From positions 124,001 to 188,000 of the forward strand of contig JAULAW010000003.1 of assembly GCA_032654645.1 (NCBI GenBank): a stretch of DNA of 64,000 bases, read 5' to 3'. This document shows positions 1 to 8,761 of this stretch, in pieces (the first letter of the stretch is position 1; the number at the start of each line of letters is the position of its first letter). Origin of the DNA: CAITJF01 sp032654645. GTDB lineage: Bacteria > Pseudomonadota > Gammaproteobacteria > Burkholderiales > Gallionellaceae. The notes beneath the pieces were generated by a model. It searched no databases. It worked only from the letters and a program-made list of their open reading frames with translations, and was not told the origin of the DNA. The position numbers and the translations under genes were made by a program.

Positions 1-2
1 GG

Positions 3-1607
3 GAAGGTACTGACAGTACCGCGACACCCAAGGCTGGAGGTGCATCGGCGATTGAGGAGACATGTTTCCAATGTCACTCCAATAATATCAACACCGCGAT
101 TACGCCGCTCACCAACATGCCGGATATCAAGTCCGATTTCGCGCTTTCCAGACATCAGCCGATCACTTTGGTAGATCAAGGGAATATCCCCACAGAAGCG
201 CATGACATCGGCGGCAATTTTTCCGCAGCGGGAGCTCCATATGAGTGGGTGGATTGCTCTACTATGGTCAACAAATGCGGGGCAGATTTTGTCGAAAAGC
301 GTTCGAAGCTGGGTGCGGGAACAAACAATCTCGCCAATCGCCACGCTGAATGCACCGATTGCCATAACCCGCACCGGACTGTGAAATTCAATTCTTTCCT
401 CGGCAATGGGGGAAGCTTGTCCGGCACTCCTGACGCAACCGGCACACATTTGCACACCGATAGTGCTGGCTACACCCACACCAATATTGCTTCGGGCGCG
501 TTGCGCGGCACGTTTGGTGTGGAGCCGGTGTACTCGTCCGCTTCCTTCGATAACTTGCCTTTTGGCTACGATGTCAAACGCGGCGATCCCGGGGTGAGTT
601 CAGACACGTCAGTGCGCGCGACCTACGTTACCCGCGAGTACCAGGTTTGCCTGAAATGCCATTCGGATTATGGCTACAGTGACGATAATGTTGCTGAAGC
701 AATTGCTCCTCCTAGCCGTCCACCGCTGGGCGGTGCCGGGCTGACACCGCAAAATACCAATGGGCTGTATTACTACACCAACCAGGCGAAAGAGTTTCAG
801 GCGCCGTTCACGCATACAGGGGATTTTGCAAAAATGGATTCGGGAGCCGCCGCCCCATACGCCAACGGTATCCAGGTCAACTATCGCAGCTGGCATCCGG
901 TGATGGGCGGCACTGGGCGCACTGCCGCAGTCCGTGGCGGCATTACACCCACCTCGGTGTTTACGCTGCCGTGGAGCAACGACGTGGGTAATCAGACCAT
1001 GTACTGCGACGATTGCCATGGATCTAACGTAATTTCGGCTACCTCGGTGATCCCTGATTTTGGAAAATCCTGGGGCTCCCACGGATCGGGCAACAACTTT
1101 ATCCTGAAGGGCGCGTGGAACTCGTCCACCGGCAGTGGGCAAACGACGGGGCTATGTTTCAAGTGTCACGATTACAATACGTATGCGGCTGGCGGGGGCG
1201 CGCAAACCGGTTTCTTTCTTGGAGGGGAGCCGACAGGCCCCACCAAAATAGACGGACACCAGCTGCATTTTAACAAAATCGGCAGAATGGTTTGCAACTG
1301 GTGCCATGTGGCTGTGCCCCACGGCTGGAAAAACAAGGCATTGCTGGTGAACCTGAACGACATCGGCCCCGAAGCAGGACTGCCTGCGGGCACCGAGGTG
1401 CGCAATAACACGACAGCGGCTTACAACGCAGCACCTTATTATTTGAACGCAGTGCTCAAGGTGGTAAATTTTGCTCCTAGCGGACAATGGAAGGCGGCTG
1501 ATTGCGGTTCCCCCGGCGCGCAGGGCAACGGACAAGTTGGCTTGGCCTGGATGAGCGCGACTGGTGCCCCTCCTATTAACAACGAGAACTGCGCCACTCC
1601 TCCGTGA
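3..1607 (+). CDS. Multiheme c-type cytochrome (5' end outside window)
   Basis: The frame is open from the first complete codon, so the N-terminus and any signal peptide lie outside the window. Six CXXCH haem-attachment motifs are in frame: CFQCH (base 63), CTDCH (351), CLKCH (648), CDDCH (1005), CFKCH (1155) and CNWCH (1293). Many additional His residues could be distal ligands. The long spacers and the lack of a recognised enzyme core fit an electron-transfer cytochrome of the kind found in iron oxidisers and reducers. The first ATG in the window (117) lies after the first haem motif and cannot be the true start. The next genes are haem-attachment genes, which suggests a dedicated maturation cluster. 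Substrate and location (periplasm or outer surface) are inference. Confidence 0.88.
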   Translation, partial: EGTDSTATPKAGGASAIEETCFQCHSNNINTAITPLTNMPDIKSDFALSRHQPITLVDQGNIPTEAHDIGGNFSAAGAPYEWVDCSTMVNKCGADFVEKRSKLGAGTNNLANRHAECTDCHNPHRTVKFNSFLGNGGSLSGTPDATGTHLHTDSAGYTHTNIASGALRGTFGVEPVYSSASFDNLPFGYDVKRGDPGVSSDTSVRATYVTREYQVCLKCHSDYGYSDDNVAEAIAPPSRPPLGGAGLTPQNTNGLYYYTNQAKEFQAPFTHTGDFAKMDSGAAAPYANGIQVNYRSWHPVMGGTGRTAAVRGGITPTSVFTLPWSNDVGNQTMYCDDCHGSNVISATSVIPDFGKSWGSHGSGNNFILKGAWNSSTGSGQTTGLCFKCHDYNTYAAGGGAQTGFFLGGEPTGPTKIDGHQLHFNKIGRMVCNWCHVAVPHGWKNKALLVNLNDIGPEAGLPAGTEVRNNTTAAYNAAPYYLNAVLKVVNFAPSGQWKAADCGSPGAQGNGQVGLAWMSATGAPPINNENCATPP

Positions 1608-1681
1608 CGATAGCATCAGGAGTGAGGGTCGAGGATCGGGAAGTTATTCCCCATCCCTCGGCTCCCAGTTCTTAGTCAATA

Positions 1682-2665
1682 ATTCCCGATACTCAATCGA
1701 TCCTGAAGTTTCTCGCCTCCCTTAAGCTTACTCTGGTTATTCTCGCTGCTTTGGGAGCGGCGATTCTGGGTGCCTACCTGTCTGAAGTACCCAGCACTTG
1801 GGCGTTGGCCGTCCCGCTCGCCGCATTCGCGGTGAACCTTGCTGCGGCAGTAGTGACCAACCCGGTGTTTCGGCATCAGATTGCCTTGCTGGTGTTCCAT
1901 CTGGCTCTCATTACCATCGTGCTGCTGATTGCGGTCGGACGGCTCACCTACCTCAAGGGTCAGTTGGAACTGGCCGAAGGTGAAGTGTTCGATGGGCAAC
2001 TGACGCAGGAGGAAAGCGGTCCTTGGCATCCACGGCAATTGGGTGCGCTGCGCTTTAGCAACGACGGGTTCACCATCGATTATGAAAAAGGGGTGCGCCG
2101 GGGTTTCACCCGCAACCAGGTGAGTTGGGTTACGCATGACGGGAAAATACTGCGGTCAGTGATCGGTGACCAAACTCCGCTTGTGCTGGCGGGGTATCAT
2201 TTTTACACCAGCCATAACAAGGGATTTGCGCCGACATTTATTTGGCACCCCAACTCGGGTAAGCAACTCGTAATGGGCACAGTTCATTTGCCAGCCTATC
2301 CCTTGCATGAGCATAAACAGGCGCTCGAATGGACACCGCCAGACAGCAAAGTGCCGCTATGGGTTATGCTCCAGTTCGACGAGGTGATTCTTGACCCGGC
2401 GAAACCTTCCGAGTTCAGGCTACCTGCAAAGCACCAGATCGTGGTGAGGGCGGGAGGGGAGCGACAGGAACTCAAGCCGGGTGAGTCGATGCGCTTGGCG
2501 GAAGGCGTTCTAGAATACAACGGATTACGCAGCTGGATGGGCTATACGGTGTTCTATGATTTCACCTTGCCTTGGCTGCTCGCCGCCTGCGTCCTGGCGG
2601 TAGCAAGTTTGGCTTGGCATTTCTGGGGTAAGTTTTCGACACGGCCATGGAATAAAACAGCATGA
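1682..2665 (+). CDS. ResB/Ccs1-like cytochrome c biogenesis protein
   Basis: System II cytochrome c biogenesis ResB/Ccs1 proteins work with CcsA/ResC to deliver and attach haem to CXXCH apocytochromes in the periplasm. The product has N-terminal hydrophobic segments, a long periplasmic domain and a C-terminal membrane segment (about residues 295-315). The first canonical start is TTG at 1751, but the open frame runs back to the TAG at 1673. The residues at 1703-1741 read LKFLASLKLTLVIL, which is a typical ResB N-terminus. The start is therefore upstream of 1751. Only ATA/ATT (1679/1682) or CTG (1703) are available and no clear ribosome-binding site is seen, so the start is uncertain. It is shorter than full-length ResB, as in the compact versions beside multiheme cytochromes. 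The 3' end overlaps the next gene by 4 bases. Confidence 0.8.
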   Translation: MPDTQSILKFLASLKLTLVILAALGAAILGAYLSEVPSTWALAVPLAAFAVNLAAAVVTNPVFRHQIALLVFHLALITIVLLIAVGRLTYLKGQLELAEGEVFDGQLTQEESGPWHPRQLGALRFSNDGFTIDYEKGVRRGFTRNQVSWVTHDGKILRSVIGDQTPLVLAGYHFYTSHNKGFAPTFIWHPNSGKQLVMGTVHLPAYPLHEHKQALEWTPPDSKVPLWVMLQFDEVILDPAKPSEFRLPAKHQIVVRAGGERQELKPGESMRLAEGVLEYNGLRSWMGYTVFYDFTLPWLLAACVLAVASLAWHFWGKFSTRPWNKTA

Positions 2666-3480
2666 TGTTGGAATTAGAGTTACAAACTTTGTGGGCGGCA
2701 CTTGTAACCTATGTGCTGGCAGGTGCACTGGCGATATTCGGTGTAGTTATGCAACGCAAACCGGAACGCGCTGTGCTGGCACTGCTGCTTTTTGGATTGG
2801 CGCTGCATACAGTATCCATTGCACTACGATGGGGCCGCCTTGGGCACGGCCCTTACATCACGATGTATGAGATCCTGTTGAGCAATGTCTGGAGTCTTCT
2901 GACCATTTACGTGCTGGCGTATTGGCGCATTCCCGCAATCCGGGCGACGGCGGCGGTGGTGATGCCGATCCTGTTCGTGATGATGGGTTGGCTACTGATG
3001 ACCAGCCCATACGAGGGGCATTTGCCGGCGACTTACCACACCGTCTGGTTGTTTATTCACATCGGTTTCGGAAAATTATTTTTGGGTAGTGTGCTGGTGG
3101 CGGTGGGTATCTCGGGCATTATTCTGCTGCGAAAGAGCCGTTACGGCGGCGAGCGTTTTGTGCGTCTGCCGGATAATAGCCGGCTCGATGAATTGTCTTT
3201 CCGCTTCATGGCGATAGGCATTATTTTTGAAACCCTTATGCTGATCGTGGGCGCTATCTGGGCGCAGGATGCGTGGGGCCGTTATTGGGCTTGGGATCCG
3301 CTTGAGACATGGTCCTTCCTGACTTGGCTTTGCCTTGCTTTCGCGCTACACGCACGCGTGGCTTATAAAGTATCGCCGCAAGTTGGCGCTCTCATGGTGA
3401 TGGCTGTTTTTGTCTTGGCATTTCTGACTTTTTTCGGAGTGCCATTCATTTCCACTTCGCCTCATAAAGGGGCGGTCTAA
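2662..3480 (+). CDS. CcsA/ResC-like cytochrome c haem-handling protein
   Basis: A polytopic membrane protein of 272 residues with about eight hydrophobic segments. Near residue 208 it carries the tryptophan-rich WWD signature, read as WGRYWAWDPLETWSFLTW, which binds haem in CcsA/CcmF/CcmC proteins. Conserved histidines flank it, for example in HTVWLFIHIGFG and in LHARV. With the ResB-like partner it would form the System II cytochrome c synthetase. Its ATG overlaps the ResB stop codon (ATGA), which indicates translational coupling. The cytochrome upstream is the obvious client. Confidence 0.9.
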   Translation: MMLELELQTLWAALVTYVLAGALAIFGVVMQRKPERAVLALLLFGLALHTVSIALRWGRLGHGPYITMYEILLSNVWSLLTIYVLAYWRIPAIRATAAVVMPILFVMMGWLLMTSPYEGHLPATYHTVWLFIHIGFGKLFLGSVLVAVGISGIILLRKSRYGGERFVRLPDNSRLDELSFRFMAIGIIFETLMLIVGAIWAQDAWGRYWAWDPLETWSFLTWLCLAFALHARVAYKVSPQVGALMVMAVFVLAFLTFFGVPFISTSPHKGAV

Positions 3481-3483
3481 ATA

Positions 3484-4113
3484 ATGCGCATCCTCTGGCA
3501 AGGCAGGAAGAAAACGGCAGTGCGTGGGATTGCACGTGACGCGCGTCTGCGGGCGCTGGTGATTACGGTCAGTTTGGTCATCGCAGGTGGCTTAGCCATA
3601 GTCTATCTGCCGGATTGGCTGCGCACTTCGGCGACGAATGTGCCAGAAGAGGCTCGTGCCGCGCATGCACGGGAAAAAGCCGAAACAGAAATCAGGCAAC
3701 GCTTCCAGCATGGTGTGGCTATGCTCAACGGCAAACAGTACGAACAAGCGCTCAAGGAATTTCACCGCGTGCTTGAGTTGGCGCCGGATATGCCGGAGGC
3801 GCACGTCAATGCGGGATTTGCGCTGGTCGGACTTGGGCGCTTTGCAGTTGCACGGGACTTCTTCGAGAGTGCCCTCGCATTGCGCAGAAATCAAGTCAAC
3901 GCCTATTATGGCCTTGCCATGTCACTTGAGGGGTTGAATGATTTGCCGGGAGCTCTCGGTGCGATGCGCGCCTACCTGCACCTGGCATCTGCCAATGATC
4001 CTTACCGGCGCAAGGCTGAGGCGGCGGCGTGGGAATGGGAATCAAAAATTGCGGAGGATCACCACAAAACAATTAAGATTTTGTCATCGAAGCAAAATAA
4101 GGGAAATCGCTGA
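3484..4113 (+). CDS. Membrane-anchored TPR protein of the cytochrome maturation cluster
   Basis: The 209-residue product has one N-terminal membrane segment (about residues 22-42, LVITVSLVIAGGLAIVYL). A periplasmic tetratricopeptide domain follows, with two to three repeats around residues 75-170 (for example ALKEFHRVLELAPDMPEAHVNAGFAL). TPR proteins of this layout (CcmH/CcmI/NrfG type) bind apocytochromes during haem ligation. Placement 3 bases after the CcsA-like gene supports such a chaperone role, but that role is inferred from context. The C-terminus is Lys-rich. Confidence 0.8.
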   Translation: MRILWQGRKKTAVRGIARDARLRALVITVSLVIAGGLAIVYLPDWLRTSATNVPEEARAAHAREKAETEIRQRFQHGVAMLNGKQYEQALKEFHRVLELAPDMPEAHVNAGFALVGLGRFAVARDFFESALALRRNQVNAYYGLAMSLEGLNDLPGALGAMRAYLHLASANDPYRRKAEAAAWEWESKIAEDHHKTIKILSSKQNKGNR

Positions 4114-4159
4114 AGTAAACAAATGCTGCCGACAATGCCGAAAAAGCGGGTGCCATGTT

Positions 4160-5422
4160 TCATAAAGATTTCCCTTGTTGTTGATCGCACCACTGCGCCC
4201 ACATGCCGCGCAAGGCGGCTTCGAAATGCCGGACAAAACGCGGGGCGTCGAAAATCGGCGACGCCAGCACTTGTTGCCGCAACCCGTTGCGCAGCGCCGC
4301 CAGTCCTTGCAGATCGCCGGCGTGCGATACCGCCCGCGCCACATAGTCGTCGGCATCGGCGGCGATCCATTCGGGCAACCCTGCGTTCATCAGCAGGCCG
4401 ATGCCCTGGCGGGACAGGAAACTCTCCCCCGCCAAAGTCAGCAGCGGCACGCCCATCCACAGGCCTTCGACGCTGGTGGTGATACCCGGATAAGGAAAAG
4501 GATCGAGGGCAATGTCCACCTGATGGTAGGGAGCCAGATATTCCGCACGGGGGACGAGGCCCTTTAGAATCAACCGCCCGACACTGATGCCGTGGGCGGC
4601 AAATTGTTCGGCGACGCTCTGCCGCACCGCAGCCTCATTGAGTTGCTTGGTTTTAAGGAACAGGCGGCTATTCGGCACGGATGCAAGCACGCGCGCCCAC
4701 AGCGCCACCACGGCATCGTTCACCTTGGTCAGATTATTGAAACAGCCAAAGGTGATGTAACCAATTGTTAACGCGGGGAGCGGAGCGACCGCCACATCCA
4801 CGTCCGGCGGCGTGAAACATAGCCGGGTTTCAGGCAATCTCCAGATTTTCTCGGTGAAATAGATTTCTTCGGTTTCCGGCAGCGTCCATGGGTCGGCGAT
4901 GAGATAGTCCATGGCCGCCACACCGGTGGTAGCGAAATAGCCCAACCAGGTAACCTGGATCGGGGCGGGTTTCCAGGCAAACACCGGCAGCCGGTTATGG
5001 GCGGTATGGCCGGAGAGGTCGAACAGGATGTCGATGCCGTCGCCATGTATCCGCCGCGCCAGCGCTTCGTCGGAAAGCCCCACCGCCTGATGCCAGCCAC
5101 GGCAGCAGGCCTTGATCCGCCCGGTTACCGCGTCGGCGCTGAAGTGGTTGGAGTAGGCAAATATTTCCAGGCGGCCTGCGGCATGGGCGGATAGCGCGGC
5201 CAATACGTTTTCCAGAAAATAGCCCACCGGGTGCGCGCGCAGGTCGCCGGATACCAGCCCCACCCGCAAGAGCCGGGCGGGATCGGGCATGTTGCCCCAA
5301 ACCTTGCACGGGCGCGCTAGCCGCATCACCAGTTCGCCGTAGCGCCGCGCTTCGGCATGCAATATCGTGTGGTTCTGACGGATATTCCATCTAGCCCAAG
5401 GCGATATATCGCTACAAGCCAT
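4160..5422 (-). pseudogene. C-terminal half of a SPINDLY/OGT-type glycosyltransferase, cut off by an IS
   Basis: Residues from about 30 onward match the catalytic half of TPR-containing O-GlcNAc-transferase-like proteins (glycosyltransferase family 41). Recognisable blocks include LRVGLVSGDLRAHPVGYFLE, DILFDLSGHTAHNRL, ITFGCFNNLTK and the nucleotide-sugar region around GVPLLTLAGESFLSRQG. The first about 18 residues are encoded by the end of the adjacent insertion sequence, whose inverted repeat ends near 5371. Genuine glycosyltransferase sequence starts at LHAEARRYGELV. The missing TPR half lies beyond the IS at 7234-8132. The catalytic half could still be translated from the ATG at 5422, but without its TPR targeting region it is probably non-functional. 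Confidence 0.8.
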
Positions 5423-7233
5423 TGAGTTTAAATAAAATTACTGACTTTCCGCAAAAGAGCTTACTGCCTACATTGAGCTGCTCCAGCAGGAAACGTTAGG
5501 CCGAGTGCATTGAGTATCCGAGATTGGAGCGCATCGGGTTGTGGCAAGCGGGTGAACGATACTTCATTTGACTCGTAATGTAGGTAGGTCAGACGAGACA
5601 GTGCGACGAGCGCATCATCGATTGTCACCGCCTCTGTGCCGGTAGCGATCTTGCCCATGGCCTCATGCAGCAGGCCTTCAAAAGCGCGGGCGATTTTTAG
5701 TGACAGCATGGTCACAAACACATGCGCTCTGGTTCGCTCGGCGTTCCGCAAAAAGATAGGGCGCACTTCCAGCAAGCCGGTTTTCATGGTGCGGAAATCC
5801 CGCTCGACTTTCTGCAAATCACCGTAGCGCGCGTGAACCGTCGCAGCTTGCATGTGTTCCGGGCTCACATCGGTTTCCAGGCAGTAACACCCATCAAGCA
5901 AGGCGGCATTCTGCATGAGCGCTTGATCGGTGTCGCAAGATATTTTGCGATCTTCAACGCCGAGCGACAGCGTGACAAACGCGGTGAGCTTGTGGCTTTT
6001 TACCCAGCGCTGCAACCGCGCCAACCCGGCTTCGGCATTGGCGCGAGGATGCTCGCCGGCAAAGGTGTTGCGCGCCGCTATTTTTTCTTGCAAGGTGGCG
6101 AGCTTATCCTTGCGGCGCAACGCTTCGCGATCACGCGTCTGATCGTTGCGGCGCAGAATGAGCCGTTTGTCGCCATGCTCGGCTTCACAGATTTCGCTAT
6201 CGAACAGATCTGCTTGCAGGACGCCGCTTTTGAGCAGGGTGCGAATCTGCGCATCCGTCAGGGCGGTAATGTAGTGCCAGCCCTTTCCTTCTAGCGCCAA
6301 TTTTCCTTTGGCCTTGATCATGCCACGGTCGCCCACCATCACGACTTCGTCGATTTTGAACTGCTCCTTCAGCAGGCGGATTTGCTCCGCCACGGTGCTG
6401 GGGTCGGCGGTGTTGCCTTCGAACACTCGCACTGCCAGCGGCTCGCCGTCATCCGCGGTCAGCAGCCCGATCACGATCTGCTGCTTGCCGCTTTTTTTAT
6501 CGCGGTTGTAGCCGTGGGCGGCCAGTTCATTTTGCTCGCCTTCCAGATAGCTCGAGGTCACGTCATAGAGCACCAGCAACGGTGTGCGCCCCGCGCGCTT
6601 CACGTGCTCGCGGTAAAGGCGCTGCTCGATCTTGGCCTGCCGCGCAGCAAGCCAATCCAGCGCGCCGTACAAGTTGTTTTCATCAAAGGCTGACAGGCCC
6701 AGGATGTCCGCCGTAGCGTGCTGTTTTGCCCAGCGCACGGCGGACAGTCGCGAACCCGCATGACCGATGCGCGCCAACACCAGAAATAGCACCCTGAGCG
6801 CTTCCTGGCTTTTGCCTAATGCGCCAGAGATACCGAGGCGGTCGGCGAGTTGTTTGAGGGCGAATAGAACGCCGAATATTTCGCCCGATACCGGGTCGCC
6901 ACCAGATGCGAACTCGCCCTTCAATGCCGAGCGCATGGCTTCGACAACGGCGGGGTTCCAGTTCGTCACGTTGGCGAGCGTATGCGTCTTGACCTTCCCG
7001 TCTTCGCGATAGCTTTCGCGCAAAAGGATTGCGGGCGGGGAGTTCCGGTTGGGGATTGAGGTCAGATACATGACTATGTATTTTACATACAAAGCAGGTT
7101 ATTGCAAGCAACTTTAGCTTTAGTTTGCTAATTACATGCCTACAATAAAATTAAAAAACCTCAAGAAACAGGGTCAAGCTCAATTGAATCAATGCATTGA
7201 TGAAAATTGACTGGTGGAAGATCCGTCTGATCC
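5371..7233 (-). mobile_element. IS1634-family insertion sequence
   Basis: The element contains one transposase gene and is bounded by imperfect inverted repeats. The left end (5371-5394) begins GGTTCTGACGGATATTCCA and the right end (7211-7233, read on the minus strand) begins GGATCAGACGGATCTTCCA. That is 16 matches in the first 19 bases. The two ends coincide with the points where homology to the interrupted glycosyltransferase stops on either side. No convincing target duplication was found directly outside the repeats. Family assignment rests on the transposase. Confidence 0.75.
5461..7092 (-). CDS. IS1634-family transposase
   Basis: A full-length 543-residue DDE transposase. Family-typical blocks include LYDVTSSYLEGEQNELAAHG, the region around FEGNTADPSTVAEQI, VVMVGDRGMIKAK (with the second catalytic Asp) and a C-terminal ERDFRTMKTGLLEVRPIF block carrying the catalytic Glu. 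The frame has no interruption, so it may still be active. A second ATG at 7071 is an alternative start. It is encoded on the same strand as the gene it splits. Confidence 0.9.
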   Translation of the reverse strand: MYVKYIVMYLTSIPNRNSPPAILLRESYREDGKVKTHTLANVTNWNPAVVEAMRSALKGEFASGGDPVSGEIFGVLFALKQLADRLGISGALGKSQEALRVLFLVLARIGHAGSRLSAVRWAKQHATADILGLSAFDENNLYGALDWLAARQAKIEQRLYREHVKRAGRTPLLVLYDVTSSYLEGEQNELAAHGYNRDKKSGKQQIVIGLLTADDGEPLAVRVFEGNTADPSTVAEQIRLLKEQFKIDEVVMVGDRGMIKAKGKLALEGKGWHYITALTDAQIRTLLKSGVLQADLFDSEICEAEHGDKRLILRRNDQTRDREALRRKDKLATLQEKIAARNTFAGEHPRANAEAGLARLQRWVKSHKLTAFVTLSLGVEDRKISCDTDQALMQNAALLDGCYCLETDVSPEHMQAATVHARYGDLQKVERDFRTMKTGLLEVRPIFLRNAERTRAHVFVTMLSLKIARAFEGLLHEAMGKIATGTEAVTIDDALVALSRLTYLHYESNEVSFTRLPQPDALQSRILNALGLTFPAGAAQCRQ

Positions 7234-8132
7234 TCCATATAGTTATGAATGAGCAATAAGTTACTATGCGCTTCAACGTAATCGGGCTTAATCGCCAGCG
7301 CCCGCCGGTAACTCGCCACCGCATCATCGAGTTTCCCGAGGTCGCCCAAGGCATTGCCCAGGTTGTTGTGCGCTTCGGCGTAATTAGGTTTGAGCCGCAG
7401 CGCTTGGCGGCAACTCGCCACCGCATCATCGAGTTTTCCGACGTCTCGCAAGGCATTGCCCAGGCTGTTATGTGCCTCAGCTAAATCGGGTTTTATCTCC
7501 AGTGCATGGCGATAGCACACAACAGCGTTTTCGAGCTGGCCTAGTCCTAACAGCGCATTGCCCAGATTGTTATGTGCCTCGGCGTAATCAGGTTTGAGTT
7601 CCAGCGCCCGGCGATAACTGGCTTCGGCTTCGAGCAACCGGTTTTGGTTCTTGAGATTGTTGCCCAAAGTGTAATGCGCCTCAGCGTAATTTGGATTGAT
7701 TTTTAGCACCCGCCTGTAGCTGGCCTCGGCTTCGGATAGTCTGCCTTGCCTGTTAAGGGTAACGCCCAGATTGCCGTGCGCTTCAGCATAATCTGGTTTG
7801 AGTTCAAGTGCCCGGCGGTAGCAAACTACTGCGTCATCAAGTTGTCCGAGGTTTTTCAGGGCAATACCCAAGCTGTTATGCGCCTCTGCATCCTCAGGTA
7901 AAAGTTTTGTTACATTTTGCAAAGCGGTAAGAGCATCTTTACCTTGCATCTGGAGGGAATCACCCAGGGCTTTCCAAACAAATCCGGAATCCGGATAACG
8001 TACAGCCATCAAGCGCGCTTGGCTTTCTAGTTCCGCATGGCGCCCGCTGTTGAACAGGTCGATAATGCGGTTGATTTCGGCGTGTGACGGCGCGCCGGTT
8101 TTCTTGATGTATTTGATGGAGGTCGCTTTGAT
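7161..8132 (-). pseudogene. N-terminal TPR half of the split SPINDLY-type glycosyltransferase gene
   Basis: At least seven 34-residue tetratricopeptide repeats follow one another (pattern ...YRRALELKPDYAEAHNNLGNAL...), visible as a 102-base period in the DNA. The last genuine residues (SNLLLIHNYMED) stop at the IS boundary near 7233. The final 24 codons to 7161 are IS sequence. At the 5' end the first canonical start is TTG at 8012, but family-like coding (INRIIDLFNSGRHAELESQA) continues upstream to an in-frame TGA at 8133-8135. An ATG at 8140 leads into the frame only if one base is added, so the start also looks frameshifted. The gene is broken at both ends. Confidence 0.78.
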
Positions 8133-8273
8133 TCAACCATCGTGCGATTTTCCTGCATTGATTGATGGAAAGCAATTGTTTGCTGCGACACTACAACATC
8201 ACAATATTGGAGCTTCTGGCCTTAGCTGGCCAGTTTTTAACTTGCTTATTTAGCATGTGTGGAATCAGAAAAA

Positions 8274-8507
8274 ACGGGTATCCCTTTCACGTCCCTACAT
8301 ACCGCATGTCGAAAATTTTAGCTTTTCGGGGCGACCCAGCGTCTGGACAAAAGCAAGGAAAAATCGCCCGCTGGCCTGTGAGCGGCATCCAGCCTCGCTA
8401 TGGAGCCATCCGCCCATTTCGTCAAATGTGCTCCGATAATCAACACCGGGATATGCCTTCCATTTTTCATGGCGCGGCATCGCTAGGTGCGTGAAAGGGA
8501 TACCCGT
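8274..8507. mobile_element. 234-bp MITE, copy 1
   Basis: Perfect 18-base terminal inverted repeats (ACGGGTATCCCTTTCACG at 8274-8291 and its complement at 8490-8507) enclose a 234-bp unit. The unit is base-for-base identical, in inverted orientation, to the copy at 29911-30144. It has no transposase gene; a 61-codon frame inside is too short to encode one. The flanks (atcagaaaaa and tactgctcaa) show no target duplication. It sits upstream of the broken TPR gene. The remaining stretch to the kinase gene at 8762 shows nothing recognisable. Confidence 0.85.
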
Positions 8508-8761
8508 TACTGCTCAATAAGACGGTATCAAATGGCTGGTTATCTATCCTGCCGCTAATGTAACGACTTGCCATTCGAGTTGCCAAATTGTTGGCCATCT
8601 TCCAGTGGGGGATGAGTGATGTGGTGTATTGCGCGATCACGTCAGTTTATCTGCTACTGAAACGCTTTTTCAGAAACAAAAATTCAAAACAAAAATTCAA
8701 TCTGGACAGTAGCGCGCGGAACACGCAGAATGTTCGTCAGTAACAACTAATTCATGGCCCA

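Noticed and set aside
5432..7154. AATAAAATTA direct repeat on both sides of the IS1634 transposase gene as its target duplication.
   Set aside because: Better inverted repeats lie further out (5371 and 7233), exactly where homology to the split gene stops, so the AT-rich match is internal to the element and probably chance.
7234..8012. CRISPR-like regular spacing.
   Set aside because: The 102-base period is the coding repeat of the TPR units and there are no constant repeats with unique spacers.
8295..8480. 61-codon ORF inside the MITE as a gene.
   Set aside because: Identical in both copies because the whole element is identical; too short for a transposase and lacks start signals.
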